From JAFGDI01 sp963667715 (GTDB lineage Bacteria; Planctomycetota; Phycisphaerae; Sedimentisphaerales; SM23-30): a DNA stretch of 64,000 nucleotides. This document shows positions 8,030-16,466 of this stretch, in pieces. A program made the position numbers and the translations under genes. Each line of letters starts with the position of its first letter. The stretch's first letter is position 1. Location: contig OY763926.1 of NCBI GenBank assembly GCA_963667715.1, positions 3,844,001 to 3,908,000 of the forward strand, written 5' to 3'. Under the pieces are notes generated by a model, which saw nothing but the letters and a program-made list of their open reading frames with translations, was not told the DNA's origin and made no database searches.

Positions 8030-8607
8030 TGAAATTTAAGTTGGTGTTATTGGTTATATTAGTTGGTGTTATTTCACAAGTACAAGCCAGTTTGATAGCT
8101 TCAAATGATGATTATCTTATCATTGACAATGGGGATAGTTACGAAGGTATCACAATAAGAGATGATGCAATTGTTAATATGGTTGGTGGTACTGTGGATT
8201 TAGGTAACGCGTCATATATGTATGACAATTGTCAATTTTACATTTCAGGTGGAACTATCTCTGGCAAAGTATATTTATATAATAATACTCAAATAATATT
8301 ATCTGGAAGCGATTTTTATGTTGGCAATGTTGCCGTAGGTCTGGGAGAGCTTGATCTTGACTATTTAGTAACCGTTGGAGCCCTAGATTATTTCCAATCG
8401 GAAGCAGATACTTATAGTGGCACAATTTCTGGAATCCTTTTTGATGGTAATAGTTTTACGATAGACTTTAGAATCCTGCAATTTATTTATGGTTCAGAAC
8501 CTGAGACTGCAAACATCACATTAGTGCCAGAACCTGTATCCATGAGCTTGTTAGGATTGGGTGGAATATTTGTTTGTAGAAAAAAAACTAAATTACATAT
8601 AACATAA
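8023..8607 (+). CDS. PEP-CTERM sorting-domain protein (paralogue 1)
   Basis: A 194-residue secreted protein with a signal peptide (residues 1-22, ending 'VQAS'), a beta-strand-rich body ('GGTISGKVYLYNNTQIILSGSDF') of about 140 residues and a C-terminal PEP-CTERM tail: 'VPEP', short hydrophobic helix 'VSMSLLGLGGIFVC', then 'RKK'. PEP-CTERM proteins are processed at the membrane by exosortase; none is encoded in the window. It is about 60 percent identical by eye to the next gene. Its last codons and TAA lie inside the duplicated leader of that gene, so its C-terminus ('KLHIT') was remodelled by the duplication. No specific function can be assigned. Confidence 0.85.
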   Translation: MMMKFKLVLLVILVGVISQVQASLIASNDDYLIIDNGDSYEGITIRDDAIVNMVGGTVDLGNASYMYDNCQFYISGGTISGKVYLYNNTQIILSGSDFYVGNVAVGLGELDLDYLVTVGALDYFQSEADTYSGTISGILFDGNSFTIDFRILQFIYGSEPETANITLVPEPVSMSLLGLGGIFVCRKKTKLHIT

Positions 8608-8659
8608 GGGAATTATAATTTTGTTAAATTTGGCGTAAGGTCAGAAAGGGATATGATGA
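8599..8659 (+). repeat. 61-bp leader repeat, copy 2
   Basis: Exact second copy of 7969-8029. It overlaps the last three codons and stop of the upstream paralogue and supplies the ribosome site and ATG of the downstream one. Confidence 0.85.
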
Positions 8660-9225
8660 AAATTAAATTAATGTTATTGATGATGTTAGTTGGTTTCACT
8701 TCTCAGTTACAGGCTGGATTATTGGCCACTAATAATGATAATGTTATTGTTAGTAGTGGTGATTATTATAGTGGTATAACAACAAAGAAAAATGCCACAG
8801 TAAATATGGTTGGTGGTACAATTGAAATGGGGACAATCTCTGCTATGCGAGATAATGCTCAATTTAATATTTCAGGTGGAACCATTTCTGGAGAAGTTTA
8901 TTTATACGGGTATTCCCAGATGGTAGTATCTGGGAGTGATTTTCATATTGGTACGTTTGCTGTGGGATTGGGTGAACTTGACCTTAACTATTTAGCAAGC
9001 GTTGGAGCATTAGATTATTTCCAGACAGAAGCCGATACATATACCGGAACAGTTTCCGGGGTACTTTCAGATGGTAATAGTTTTTCTATTGATTTTAGAA
9101 TTTTGCAATTTAGATATGGCTCTGAGCCAGAAACTGCAAATATCACATTAGTGCCAGAACCGATGTCTATGAGTTTGCTAGGTCTTGGTTGTCTGTTTAT
9201 TTATAGAAGAAATACTGGGAAATAA
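8653..9225 (+). CDS. PEP-CTERM sorting-domain protein (paralogue 2)
   Basis: A 190-residue paralogue of the preceding gene: signal peptide (residues 1-21), repeated beta-strand body with 'GGTIEMG', 'ISGGTISGEVYLYG' and 'YFQTEADTYTGTVSGVL', and a PEP-CTERM tail 'VPEPMSMSLLGLGCLFIYRR'. The most conserved stretch between the copies is the last third (SDGNSFxIDFRILQF). Codon choice is AT-rich compared with the T2SS genes and gltX. Probably an exported, membrane- or surface-sorted protein of unknown role, co-expressed with the next gene, which starts 34 bases downstream. Confidence 0.85.
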   Translation: MMKIKLMLLMMLVGFTSQLQAGLLATNNDNVIVSSGDYYSGITTKKNATVNMVGGTIEMGTISAMRDNAQFNISGGTISGEVYLYGYSQMVVSGSDFHIGTFAVGLGELDLNYLASVGALDYFQTEADTYTGTVSGVLSDGNSFSIDFRILQFRYGSEPETANITLVPEPMSMSLLGLGCLFIYRRNTGK

Positions 9226-9259
9226 TTTAGTCTATATTTTGTAAAAGGAGTCTTATAAA

Positions 9260-12200
9260 ATGCATTTATTTACACGTGGAATGTACGCGCTTATTTTACC
9301 TATTCTATCTATTATAGTTTCAATTTCATATGCTGATTATACAGCAAATGTGATAAATTTTGGTTCATTAGAAATATTCAGCTATGAAACTGATAATGAA
9401 ATTGTGGTGTCAGATAATAGTGGCGAAACGGTATGGTCTGGGGTATTAATAAAAGGCGATATGCAGGAGATTTTACTGAATGGTGATGATGTTAAATATA
9501 AGGTTTATAATATATCTGCAACAGGGTTATTTACCGTCCTTGACGGTGATGGTAGTAACAATCCTGTATCTGGATATTATGTTCTTGATCCAAGCGATCG
9601 TGGCATAAGTAAGGAACTGTACACTTCATTTCCAAATTCAACTGGAAAATTTATTGTGTTTGCTTACGAAGATAATACAGAAGTAAACTTAGGTACATAT
9701 TTAAAGTATGACGACCCAAATTCAAGTGACCCCAATGATATGATTGTTGAATATCCCAACATTAGTAATACCGTAGTATTAAATGCTGGTGAGCACGTAG
9801 CCTGGCCTTCATGGCAGCTTAACAGGAAAAAGCTCAGGGTAACTGCAAATAAAGGAGTATCTGCTTTATGTGCAACAGACTCAGGGTATTTTGTTCCAGC
9901 GTCAAATGGTACATTTAGCGGCCAGCAGTTTTATACATATTTTTCCAGTGCTGGCGGTGATGACACATTTGTGTTTATTGGCTATAATGATAATACTACA
10001 GTAACAGTCACTCAAGAAGGTGAACCATTTCTTGATTTCACTCTTAGCCGAGGAGAAATATATGAAATTGATATAAATGAAGAAGATGGCCGAGCCAAAA
10101 AATACTATACTATTAGCTCTTCTGAAAACATTTCCACAGCAGTATATAATAGTAATAACCGACTTGTATTGGCTCCAGGCGAAGATGGTAGTTGTTTTGG
10201 CAGCCTTGACAACTTTACGATCTTAAATATGCTTAACCTTGATGACAATCTCCATGTTATTTCTCATTGTGATAATACAACTACGACTCTTTACAACGTA
10301 GAAAATGGATTAGAGTCTGACGGTGAAAGTGGAAGTTTTCCTGTAACTCTTGACGCTGGAGAAGCGGAGGCAGATGAGGAAGGTGCAAATATTGGTTGTG
10401 AACAAGATTATACCTATACACTTGAAGTTGACTCAGATGATTTTGTCTCTGTATATTATGGTTATACTGATATTTGTTATGCTGAATTTGTACCGTTAGG
10501 TTTTAATGTGCTCAAGCAGACTGGCTTTACTGATAGTCTGGTAAGTGTTTACAATGGTGATTCTGAAATCGACCTTGCTGATGAAACGTTTCCTGATGAC
10601 GCTGCTGATGTAGTTGCTGGTGATGTTATTGATATTGTACTGGATGGTATATATAGCGATACAGACACCAATTGTTCTGCTAAGCTGTACCTTGCCCCGG
10701 AAATGGATATTGATATCAATACAGCTCTCGACAGTAACTATGACCATTACAATCATTCTTATTACTGGAATGTGGGAGATATGCCATTTACTATTTCAGA
10801 CGGTTTGTCTCTTACAATTAATGAGATGGCAAAGCCGGGGACATCAATTAAGTTTCACCTGAAATACGAAAGCGACCAGCATCGTAAAGTATATCATTAT
10901 ACACTACAGGTAGGCAAATGGACTTCTGGTAGTGCGGTTGATGGTGTAGTATATGTGGATCAGAATGCAATAGGTTATAATTCGGGTACTTCCTGGGATA
11001 ATGCATTTACCGATTTAAATCAGGCTTTATTATACGTAAATGAAACAGCATATAACTACGATACCATATGGGTAGCAAAAGGAGCCTATGCTCCAATGAG
11101 CTACTGCAATTTAAAAGAAGATACTTTCAAGCTGAAATCAGGAGTTAAGGTTTATGGTGGTTTTAATGGTATAGAAACAACTCTTAGCGACAGGAACATT
11201 GTTGATAACAAGACTATTCTAACAAGTAATGTCTATAATGTGGAGGATACTGAGACATACACAAATAATGTAGTAACAATTACAGGTACAGGTGCCGTTT
11301 GGGATGGTTTTCTGGTTAGATCGAGTTCAGAAGAAGCTATTTATGTATCAGTAACAGACGGCAATGGAGAAGCCCCAGTAATTTCAAAATGTGCAGTTGT
11401 TGACTCAGCATCTTATGGTATTTTAGCGGAAAGTTCATCGGTAAAGATTGTAAACTGTAATATATGCGGCAATAGCGATTACGGCGTTTGGGCAAACGGC
11501 AGCGGAGACATTACCATTTTGAACAGTTTTATTCATGCCAATGGCGGCGGTGTTAGTATTGAAGACTCTAGTTTTGCCGACATTATACAAGGTAATACTA
11601 TTGCATATAATGCCCAAAGTGGTCTTGCTACAAACAATTCAGCACAAATTTCAAGTAATATAATATGGGCAAACAATGAACAACTCAGCGGGCCTGCTAT
11701 ACCGGAATATTGTTGTATACAAGGATGGTTTGACACCAATATCTATAGTTTCCCTGACACTATTACAGACCCAAACTGTAATCTGCAATGCGACCCATTA
11801 TTTGCCTATAGAAGAAATGAAGTCGACCCTAATGTTAATGATGGTTTTTACGACCTGCATCTATCATCAAATTCGCCATGTATAAATAGAGGTAAAACAG
11901 TGGCAGTAGATGTAACTAGTGAAACAGACATAGACGGTATGGGCAGAATTGTTGATAGCTATGTTGACATGGGGGCTGACGAAGTATCGTGTGATGATAC
12001 TAATTCAGAATACGACATAGACAGAAATGGCATTATTAATCTTAAGGAATTTGCAGGTATGGCCACTACCTGGCTATTAACCAGCTCGACGGGATGGAAT
12101 GAAGAATACAACTTTGACGCATATGGCGAAAGTGAAGCTAAGATTGACATTGCTGATTTAACGGTTTTATCAGAAAAATGGTTATGGCAACCTTGTTATA

Positions 12201-12793
12201 TCACATCGAATACTATTAGTGAACTGGCGACAGTCAGGGCAACAGAGGTAACAGAAGAAATATATGAGCTTATGCTCGAATATGGAATCTCTAGCAATAT
12301 AAATGATGCTATTTTGACAGCAAACGCTGGCGTTACGTATAACACCAACTTGTTAAGTTCAAGAACAGACATTGCCTCTCTAGCAAACGCTACCAGCGAA
12401 TTAGAAGAAAAGTCAGACAATTCGATATCGGTTGTGAGTATTGCAAGTATGTTAATTGATGACGGTCTTGACAAGTCTGCAACATCGGGATTATTACTAA
12501 CTACAAAGTCTGGTACTAGCATTCTTGATTTGAGAAAAGATAAAGATGACCCCAAAGTATCAAAATATGCCTTTACTCGTGATCAATCTCGTGAAGCATT
12601 ACTCACTAGAAAAATGCTGGCTGAATCTGGTAATATGACAGTAGAAATGCAAGCAATTTCATTGAATGAATTATATGATTTTATAGTAGAAATAAAAGAC
12701 ACATTGTCTACTGATGAATATATGGAATTGACCGAAGGTATAGAAAAAGCTAAAAAAGAGCTATTGAAACAGTACAAAGCTGGAAATAATTAA
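9260..12793 (+). CDS. Giant secreted protein: IgGFc-binding-like, beta-helix and dockerin-like domains
   Basis: A 1177-residue protein with a signal peptide (residues 1-25) and an 'aaaaggag' Shine-Dalgarno. Residues about 80-430 resemble the IgGFc-binding N-terminal domain ('GKFIVFAYEDNTEVNLG', 'FVFIGYNDNTTVTVTQ'). A cadherin-like/Ig-like spacer follows. Residues about 555-860 form a right-handed parallel beta-helix region ('VVYVDQNAIGYNSGTSWDNA', 'VKVYGGFNGIETTL'), and residues about 915-980 a dockerin-like pair ('YDIDRNGIINLKEFA' and 'AKIDIADLTVLSEKWL'). Some 190 charged helical residues follow the dockerin, which is unusual because dockerins are normally terminal. Likely a surface or adhesive protein. 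AT-rich. Confidence 0.85.
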   Translation: MHLFTRGMYALILPILSIIVSISYADYTANVINFGSLEIFSYETDNEIVVSDNSGETVWSGVLIKGDMQEILLNGDDVKYKVYNISATGLFTVLDGDGSNNPVSGYYVLDPSDRGISKELYTSFPNSTGKFIVFAYEDNTEVNLGTYLKYDDPNSSDPNDMIVEYPNISNTVVLNAGEHVAWPSWQLNRKKLRVTANKGVSALCATDSGYFVPASNGTFSGQQFYTYFSSAGGDDTFVFIGYNDNTTVTVTQEGEPFLDFTLSRGEIYEIDINEEDGRAKKYYTISSSENISTAVYNSNNRLVLAPGEDGSCFGSLDNFTILNMLNLDDNLHVISHCDNTTTTLYNVENGLESDGESGSFPVTLDAGEAEADEEGANIGCEQDYTYTLEVDSDDFVSVYYGYTDICYAEFVPLGFNVLKQTGFTDSLVSVYNGDSEIDLADETFPDDAADVVAGDVIDIVLDGIYSDTDTNCSAKLYLAPEMDIDINTALDSNYDHYNHSYYWNVGDMPFTISDGLSLTINEMAKPGTSIKFHLKYESDQHRKVYHYTLQVGKWTSGSAVDGVVYVDQNAIGYNSGTSWDNAFTDLNQALLYVNETAYNYDTIWVAKGAYAPMSYCNLKEDTFKLKSGVKVYGGFNGIETTLSDRNIVDNKTILTSNVYNVEDTETYTNNVVTITGTGAVWDGFLVRSSSEEAIYVSVTDGNGEAPVISKCAVVDSASYGILAESSSVKIVNCNICGNSDYGVWANGSGDITILNSFIHANGGGVSIEDSSFADIIQGNTIAYNAQSGLATNNSAQISSNIIWANNEQLSGPAIPEYCCIQGWFDTNIYSFPDTITDPNCNLQCDPLFAYRRNEVDPNVNDGFYDLHLSSNSPCINRGKTVAVDVTSETDIDGMGRIVDSYVDMGADEVSCDDTNSEYDIDRNGIINLKEFAGMATTWLLTSSTGWNEEYNFDAYGESEAKIDIADLTVLSEKWLWQPCYITSNTISELATVRATEVTEEIYELMLEYGISSNINDAILTANAGVTYNTNLLSSRTDIASLANATSELEEKSDNSISVVSIASMLIDDGLDKSATSGLLLTTKSGTSILDLRKDKDDPKVSKYAFTRDQSREALLTRKMLAESGNMTVEMQAISLNELYDFIVEIKDTLSTDEYMELTEGIEKAKKELLKQYKAGNN

Positions 12794-12817
12794 ATTTGTA
12801 GCCGTGCGTACCGTTAC

Positions 12818-12895
12818 AAAAGGTTGTAAGGGGCGGTTTGTCCGCTTCGCGGCCAGGCTGGATTATTGAACTGACTGAAAGTCAGTTTGGAGAAA
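12818..12895. repeat. 'aggttgtaagg' repeat and 'aactgac...gtcagtt' hairpin
   Basis: Copy of the hairpin repeat seen at 3157 (ttgtccgcttcgcggccag) followed by a small hairpin 'aactgactgaaagtcagttt'. Similar 'aaactgacc...ggtcagtttgag' hairpins occur at 17893, 18035, 24430, 31377 and 42500. Confidence 0.6.
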
Positions 12896-12905
12896 GATCA
12901 GGCAA

Positions 12906-13910
12906 TCAGATTATATTTTGGATTACTTTTAGCCAGTTTTTGCTGGCTATTTTTTTTATTTCGGATTGGGAGTAGCCGGATTGGGATAGTAGTTTGATAA
13001 TTTTTTGTAGGCCGGCGGCGTTTTGTAGTTCGACTGGGATACGGGCACCGTCGAAATCGCTGCCTAGAGCAACGTGGTCGATGCCGACGAGGTTTACTAT
13101 ACGGTCGATATGACGGACGATCTCAGAAAGCGAGGTGTTGGGGTCGTCTTTGCCGTCGGAGCGAAGGAAACCGACGTAGAAGTTGACGCCGATGAGCCCG
13201 CCAGAGTCGGCGACGGCTTTGATCTGATCGTCGGTATAGTTTCTGGGGCTACTGCAAAGCTCCCAACAGCAGCCGTGACTGATAACAACAGGGTCGGTCG
13301 AGATATTTAGGGTATCGGCAAGCCCTTTTGCGTTTAGATGTGAGACGTCGAGCATGATACCGAGATGGTTACACTGGCGGACGAGCTCTTTGCCGGCGGC
13401 TGACAGGCCGGGGCCGTTATCTGAGCTGTTACCGAACCCGAAGCCCACTCCCCTACCAAATACATTCTGTCTGCTCCAGCATATGCCAAGACTGCGGAGG
13501 CCGCGATCGTACCAATATTGCAGGTCGGAAAGATCTTCGGCAATCGGTTCGGCACCTTCAAAATGCAGGAGAGCGGCGAGAGTAGAGTCTGAAAAAGCCT
13601 GATCTATATCGCTATAGCTTCGACAGAACTTTAGCTTGCCGTTCGATCTGGCTTCGATAGCTGAGAACAGGTCGATATACTTATCAGCCATTTCAGCGGA
13701 ATATGCGTGTGAGAGCCGGTCGATACCCTCTGGAGCGTCAACGAAAACGGCGAAACATCCGCCGACGAGCGAGCCTGCGACGCTTTTGGGCAGGTCGATA
13801 TGGATATCGGGGCAGCCGGCGACGAAGATGTCTGGGCCGTCCTTGCCGGCAAGTGAAGCGGTGGTGAGTGTGTCGTTATGACCGTCGAAGATTTTTATAT
13901 TGGTTTCCAT
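12906..13910 (-). CDS. Membrane dipeptidase, peptidase family M19
   Basis: Zinc-dependent dipeptidase of the renal dipeptidase family, which hydrolyses dipeptides. The 334-residue protein from the ATG at 13908-13910 begins 'METNIKIFDGHNDTL' (zinc-ligand HxD motif). It continues with 'LLHFEGAEP' (bridging Glu), 'VVISHGCCWELCSSPRNYTD' (His ligand region) and 'VALGSDFDG'. The longer open frame upstream to 14039 is an intergenic repeat and is not included. There is no signal peptide, so it is probably cytoplasmic. Its last codons coincide with a 42-bp repeat, and the gene lies between two accessory blocks. Confidence 0.9.
   Translation of the reverse strand: METNIKIFDGHNDTLTTASLAGKDGPDIFVAGCPDIHIDLPKSVAGSLVGGCFAVFVDAPEGIDRLSHAYSAEMADKYIDLFSAIEARSNGKLKFCRSYSDIDQAFSDSTLAALLHFEGAEPIAEDLSDLQYWYDRGLRSLGICWSRQNVFGRGVGFGFGNSSDNGPGLSAAGKELVRQCNHLGIMLDVSHLNAKGLADTLNISTDPVVISHGCCWELCSSPRNYTDDQIKAVADSGGLIGVNFYVGFLRSDGKDDPNTSLSEIVRHIDRIVNLVGIDHVALGSDFDGARIPVELQNAAGLQKIIKLLSQSGYSQSEIKKIASKNWLKVIQNII
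12915..12956. repeat. Right 42-bp direct repeat (att-like, inside M19 gene 3' end)
   Basis: Perfect copy of 7429-7470. On the minus strand it encodes the M19 C-terminal segment from KKIASKNW to VIQN; the few codons after it (IIstop) belong to the island side. With 7429-7470 it brackets the AT-rich block carrying the PEP-CTERM and giant proteins. Confidence 0.75.
12930..12957 (+). terminator. Intrinsic terminator for the 9260-12793 gene, overlapping M19 3' end
   Basis: tagccag / ctggcta stem, 6-base loop and eight T on the plus strand. It ends plus-strand transcripts from the island while the same bases encode the C-terminus of the convergent M19 gene. Confidence 0.55.
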
Positions 13911-14001
13911 GGTGGTATTATAAAGCGGGAAGATGAATTGGGCTATGTTAATATTTTTTTGGACGGTAGGAGAAGAGCTTTTTCCACAGATTCTATCATA
14001 G

Positions 14002-14048
14002 GGGTTCGCTACCGCGAACGTTGAATGATTAATTTGCACAGATTTAGG
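14002..14048. repeat. 47-bp direct repeat, left copy
   Basis: Identical to 17330-17376. It contains the small palindrome ttcgctaccgcgaa. A diverged copy lies at 23230-23280. The false upstream extension of the M19 frame reads through this repeat. Confidence 0.8.
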
Positions 14049-14066
14049 GAGAAGAATTAAGAATAT

Positions 14067-14240
14067 TTAACGCAAGGGCGCAGAGACGCGAAGAGTTGGT
14101 TGGCGGGTCTGGGGGGTTAAGGAACTTACAATTTGGTTGGGAAGAAAGGAAGAAGACTTAAGAACCGGCTAGAAGGCCGGAACTCTTGCGCGGGGAGTTG
14201 GTTGGCGGGTCTGGATGTTAAGGATTATGCTGGGATTAGA
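14067..14240. repeat. About 170-bp direct repeat, left copy
   Basis: Near-identical to 17563-17736 with the same internal spacing (79 bases between two conserved blocks). It starts with a 37-base perfect block (ttaacgcaagggcgcagaga...) and ends near 'gggattagagga'. A shorter relative lies at 27146-27185. Confidence 0.8.
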
Positions 14241-14542
14241 GGATAGGAGGATAATTATTTGGATATAATTTCACATATTATGTAATTGCGTGAACGGTTA
14301 TATTTTTTTGTGTATGTCAGTATCGATAGGTGTTTCTTGGCAGAGAACCAGGCCATATCTGGGCCAGACTACTTCGTGGAGTCGAATTGTGACTGTCAGA
14401 TCAATAAGGCTCGCATACGACTTACTAGACGGTCTATCTTAAAATAAATAAGTTTTCAAGACTCCATAGATTTTAAAAGGGAGTGTTCATTTAACTGTGT
14501 AAATGATCATAAATATGTTATCTTTTATATGGAGGTAAATTT

Positions 14543-15775
14543 ATGGCTAAACGCACAGAATCCGAGAAGCGTAAAGATTCGTTAATTGATGAATTACTAG
14601 ATGGTTACTGCACACCGGAGAAGTTCTGGGGTGAATCTGGATTATTTGCTGAGTTGAAAAAGCGAATAGTTGAGCGAGCATTGGATGCGGAGATGAGTGA
14701 TCATCTGGGTTATAGTAAACACGACCCCAAAGGCAATAATAGCGGTAACAGCCGTAATGGCAGAGGCAAAAAGGCTGTTGTTATCGATTCCGATGAAGTA
14801 GAGCTAAATCCCCCTCGAGACCGCAAAAGCACCTTTGAGCCTAAGCTTATACCTAAAGGTGAGAGATGCTTTGAAGGATTTAATGATAAAATAATCGCCA
14901 TGTACGGTCGCGGCATGAGTGTTCGTGATATTCAGGCAAGTCTGTTGGATATGTATCAGGTAGATGTCTCAGAAGGTCTTATCAGCCAGGCTACAGAGAG
15001 TATTATGGAGGAAGTTAAAGCCTGGCATAACCGTCCCTTAGATCCCATATATCCTATAGTGTTCCTTGACTGCATAGTGGTCAAATGCCGTCAGGATGGC
15101 AAGGTGGCTAATGTATCAGTATATCTTGCTCTGGGTGTCAATATGGATGGCATGAAAGAGCTTTTAGGTATCTGGATAGCTAAAACAGAAGGAGCTAAGT
15201 TCTGGTTGGGTGTTATTACCGAACTTCAGAATCGTGGAGTAAAAGATATATTCATAGCATGTGTTGATGGCTTGAAGGGCTTTCCGGAAGCTATAGAATC
15301 AGTTTTTCCTCAAACCCAGGTTCAGCTTTGTATTGTGCATATGATACGTAACTCCACTCGATTTGTTAACTGGAAAGAACGCAAGGAGTTATGTGCTGAC
15401 CTGAAGCTGATCTATACCGCAGCTACCGAGCAACAAGCAGAGATGGCACTAGACGACTTTGCTGATAAGTGGGATAGCAAATACCCTATGATCAGTAAAA
15501 GCTGGCGAAATAACTGGCAACATATCATTCCATTTTTTGATTACCCGGCAGATATCCGCAAGGCTATTTATACTACTAATGCCATAGAATCACTTAATAG
15601 ATCTCTACGTAAGGTTATTAAAACCAAAGGAGCATTCCCTAGCGAAGCTTCGATAATGAAGATATTTTACTTGGCTCTTGAAAATATCTCTAAAAAATGG
15701 ACAATGCCAATTAGATGCTGGAACACAGCAATGAACCAATTCGCCATTAAGTTCGGCGATAGAATGAATATGTAA
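14543..15775 (+). CDS. IS256-family (mutator-type) transposase
   Basis: A 410-residue DDE transposase. Catalytic residues are recognisable in order: Asp in 'VFLDCIVVK' (about residue 174), Asp in 'FIACVDGLKGFPEAI' (about 240) and Glu in 'TTNAIESLNRSLRK' (about 349). The zinc-like region 'SSIM...WNTAMNQFAIKFGDRM' closes the protein. The length matches the family. A 'ggagg' Shine-Dalgarno lies 7 bases before the ATG. The frame is uninterrupted, so it is probably functional. Confidence 0.95.
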   Translation: MAKRTESEKRKDSLIDELLDGYCTPEKFWGESGLFAELKKRIVERALDAEMSDHLGYSKHDPKGNNSGNSRNGRGKKAVVIDSDEVELNPPRDRKSTFEPKLIPKGERCFEGFNDKIIAMYGRGMSVRDIQASLLDMYQVDVSEGLISQATESIMEEVKAWHNRPLDPIYPIVFLDCIVVKCRQDGKVANVSVYLALGVNMDGMKELLGIWIAKTEGAKFWLGVITELQNRGVKDIFIACVDGLKGFPEAIESVFPQTQVQLCIVHMIRNSTRFVNWKERKELCADLKLIYTAATEQQAEMALDDFADKWDSKYPMISKSWRNNWQHIIPFFDYPADIRKAIYTTNAIESLNRSLRKVIKTKGAFPSEASIMKIFYLALENISKKWTMPIRCWNTAMNQFAIKFGDRMNM

Positions 15776-15780
15776 AATAC

Positions 15781-15800
15781 GGGCAGATATGTTTCTGCCC
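15781..15800 (+). terminator. Hairpin after transposase gene
   Basis: Stem gggcaga / tctgccc with a 6-base loop, 5 bases after the transposase stop codon. It has no clean T-run, so termination is likely but not certain. Confidence 0.5.
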
Positions 15801-15861
15801 ATATAATAATGGAGACCATTTACACAGTTAAATGAACACTCCCTTTTAAAAATTCAGGTTT

Positions 15862-15924
15862 CCCCAACCTTATTTGGCTCTTATATTCCTGGGAATCCAA
15901 TAGCCAAATAAGGTTGGTTCGGGG
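15862..15924. repeat. Large palindrome beside the IS right end
   Basis: Arms ccccaaccttatttggct (15862-15879) and agccaaataaggttggttcgggg (15902-15924), with a nested attcc/ggaat stem in the 22-base loop. Being 11 bases downstream of the target duplication it predates or neighbours the insertion. It could act as a terminator for the convergent minus-strand gene at 15937. Confidence 0.6.
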
Positions 15925-15936
15925 AGGTTTGTTTAT

Positions 15937-16452
15937 TTATATTGTTTTTATTTTAGAAGTACCATCTTCAAAGACTAATTTCAATTGTCCTCCTTTGACT
16001 TCGAAATCACTTAAGGAATCATCTCCATAAACATTCCAAATTGTATTACCATCGTTGTCGATACCAGTGGCACCTAAATAATGAATTGCGGCAATATTAC
16101 CAGAGTCACCCAAAACTAATTTCCAGCAATTTGCAGGTAATGCAACCTCTTTTTCGACAATCATTTTATCAAAAAAAATACAATAAACATTACTACCGAC
16201 ATTTAGCCAAATACTATGTTTAACCTGCTTATCTTCGATAAAAGTTGGATATTCATTTCTTTGAAATGCCAAACCACATAAAACCTCGTCATTACCATCA
16301 AATAATGCGATTTTTAGCAAAACATACATATTTGAATAGTCACCTTCAATCAATAAACTTTTCTCGTTTAAACTTAGTAAATGTATTAATTCATTTTTAG
16401 AATCTATGTTTATTAGAGTTATTTTCATATTGTCAAAATCATATTCTACCAT
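15937..16452 (-). CDS. Hypothetical protein, putative immunity protein of a lost toxin
   Basis: I do not recognise the family. A 171-residue acidic, AT-rich cytoplasmic-looking protein from the ATG at 16450-16452 (ggag 6 bases upstream); in-frame ATGs at 16470 and 16467 are alternatives. It shows a beta-rich pattern and the C-terminal motif 'GATGIDNDGNTIWNVYGDDS'. The preceding minus-strand frame ends in TGA at 16467-16469, overlapping one of the possible ATGs. Its residues look like the tail of a polymorphic toxin, so an immunity role is inferred from context only. Confidence 0.6.
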   Translation of the reverse strand: MVEYDFDNMKITLINIDSKNELIHLLSLNEKSLLIEGDYSNMYVLLKIALFDGNDEVLCGLAFQRNEYPTFIEDKQVKHSIWLNVGSNVYCIFFDKMIVEKEVALPANCWKLVLGDSGNIAAIHYLGATGIDNDGNTIWNVYGDDSLSDFEVKGGQLKLVFEDGTSKIKTI

Positions 16453-16466
16453 TATACACTCCGACA

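Larger units (their letters stand above)
13911..14478. other. Repeat-filled intergenic region left of the IS element
   Basis: No gene is supported. It holds the 47-bp direct repeat (14002-14048), the roughly 170-bp repeat (14067-14240), and at 14270-14300 'atgtaattgcgtgaacg', repeated near 23197. The last 130 bases include only a 42-codon open frame (14314-14442) without a ribosome site. The region ends with the 8-base IS target duplication. Confidence 0.6.
14479..15843 (+). mobile_element. Complete IS256-family insertion sequence
   Basis: A 1365-bp element with perfect 27-base terminal inverted repeats (gggagtgttcatttaactgt... at 14479-14505 and its complement at 15817-15843). It is flanked by an 8-base target duplication, ttttaaaa (14471-14478 and 15844-15851), which is itself palindromic. 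It carries one intact transposase. Perfect ends and intact frame point to a recent insertion. Confidence 0.93.

Noticed and set aside
7971..8630. Xer/dif-like site in the duplicated leaders (ttttgttaaat resembles the XerD arm)
   Set aside because: The left half does not resemble a XerC arm, and the two copies are explained by gene duplication including the ribosome site.
13911..14039. 43-codon N-terminal extension of the M19 dipeptidase frame
   Set aside because: It reads through the 47-bp intergenic repeat; the same peptide appears in the unrelated frame at 17330-17376. The family starts at 'FDGHNDTL' just after the ATG at 13910.
14314..14442. 42-codon open frame just left of the IS element
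   Set aside because: It has no ribosome site and matches no family I recognise; too short to support.
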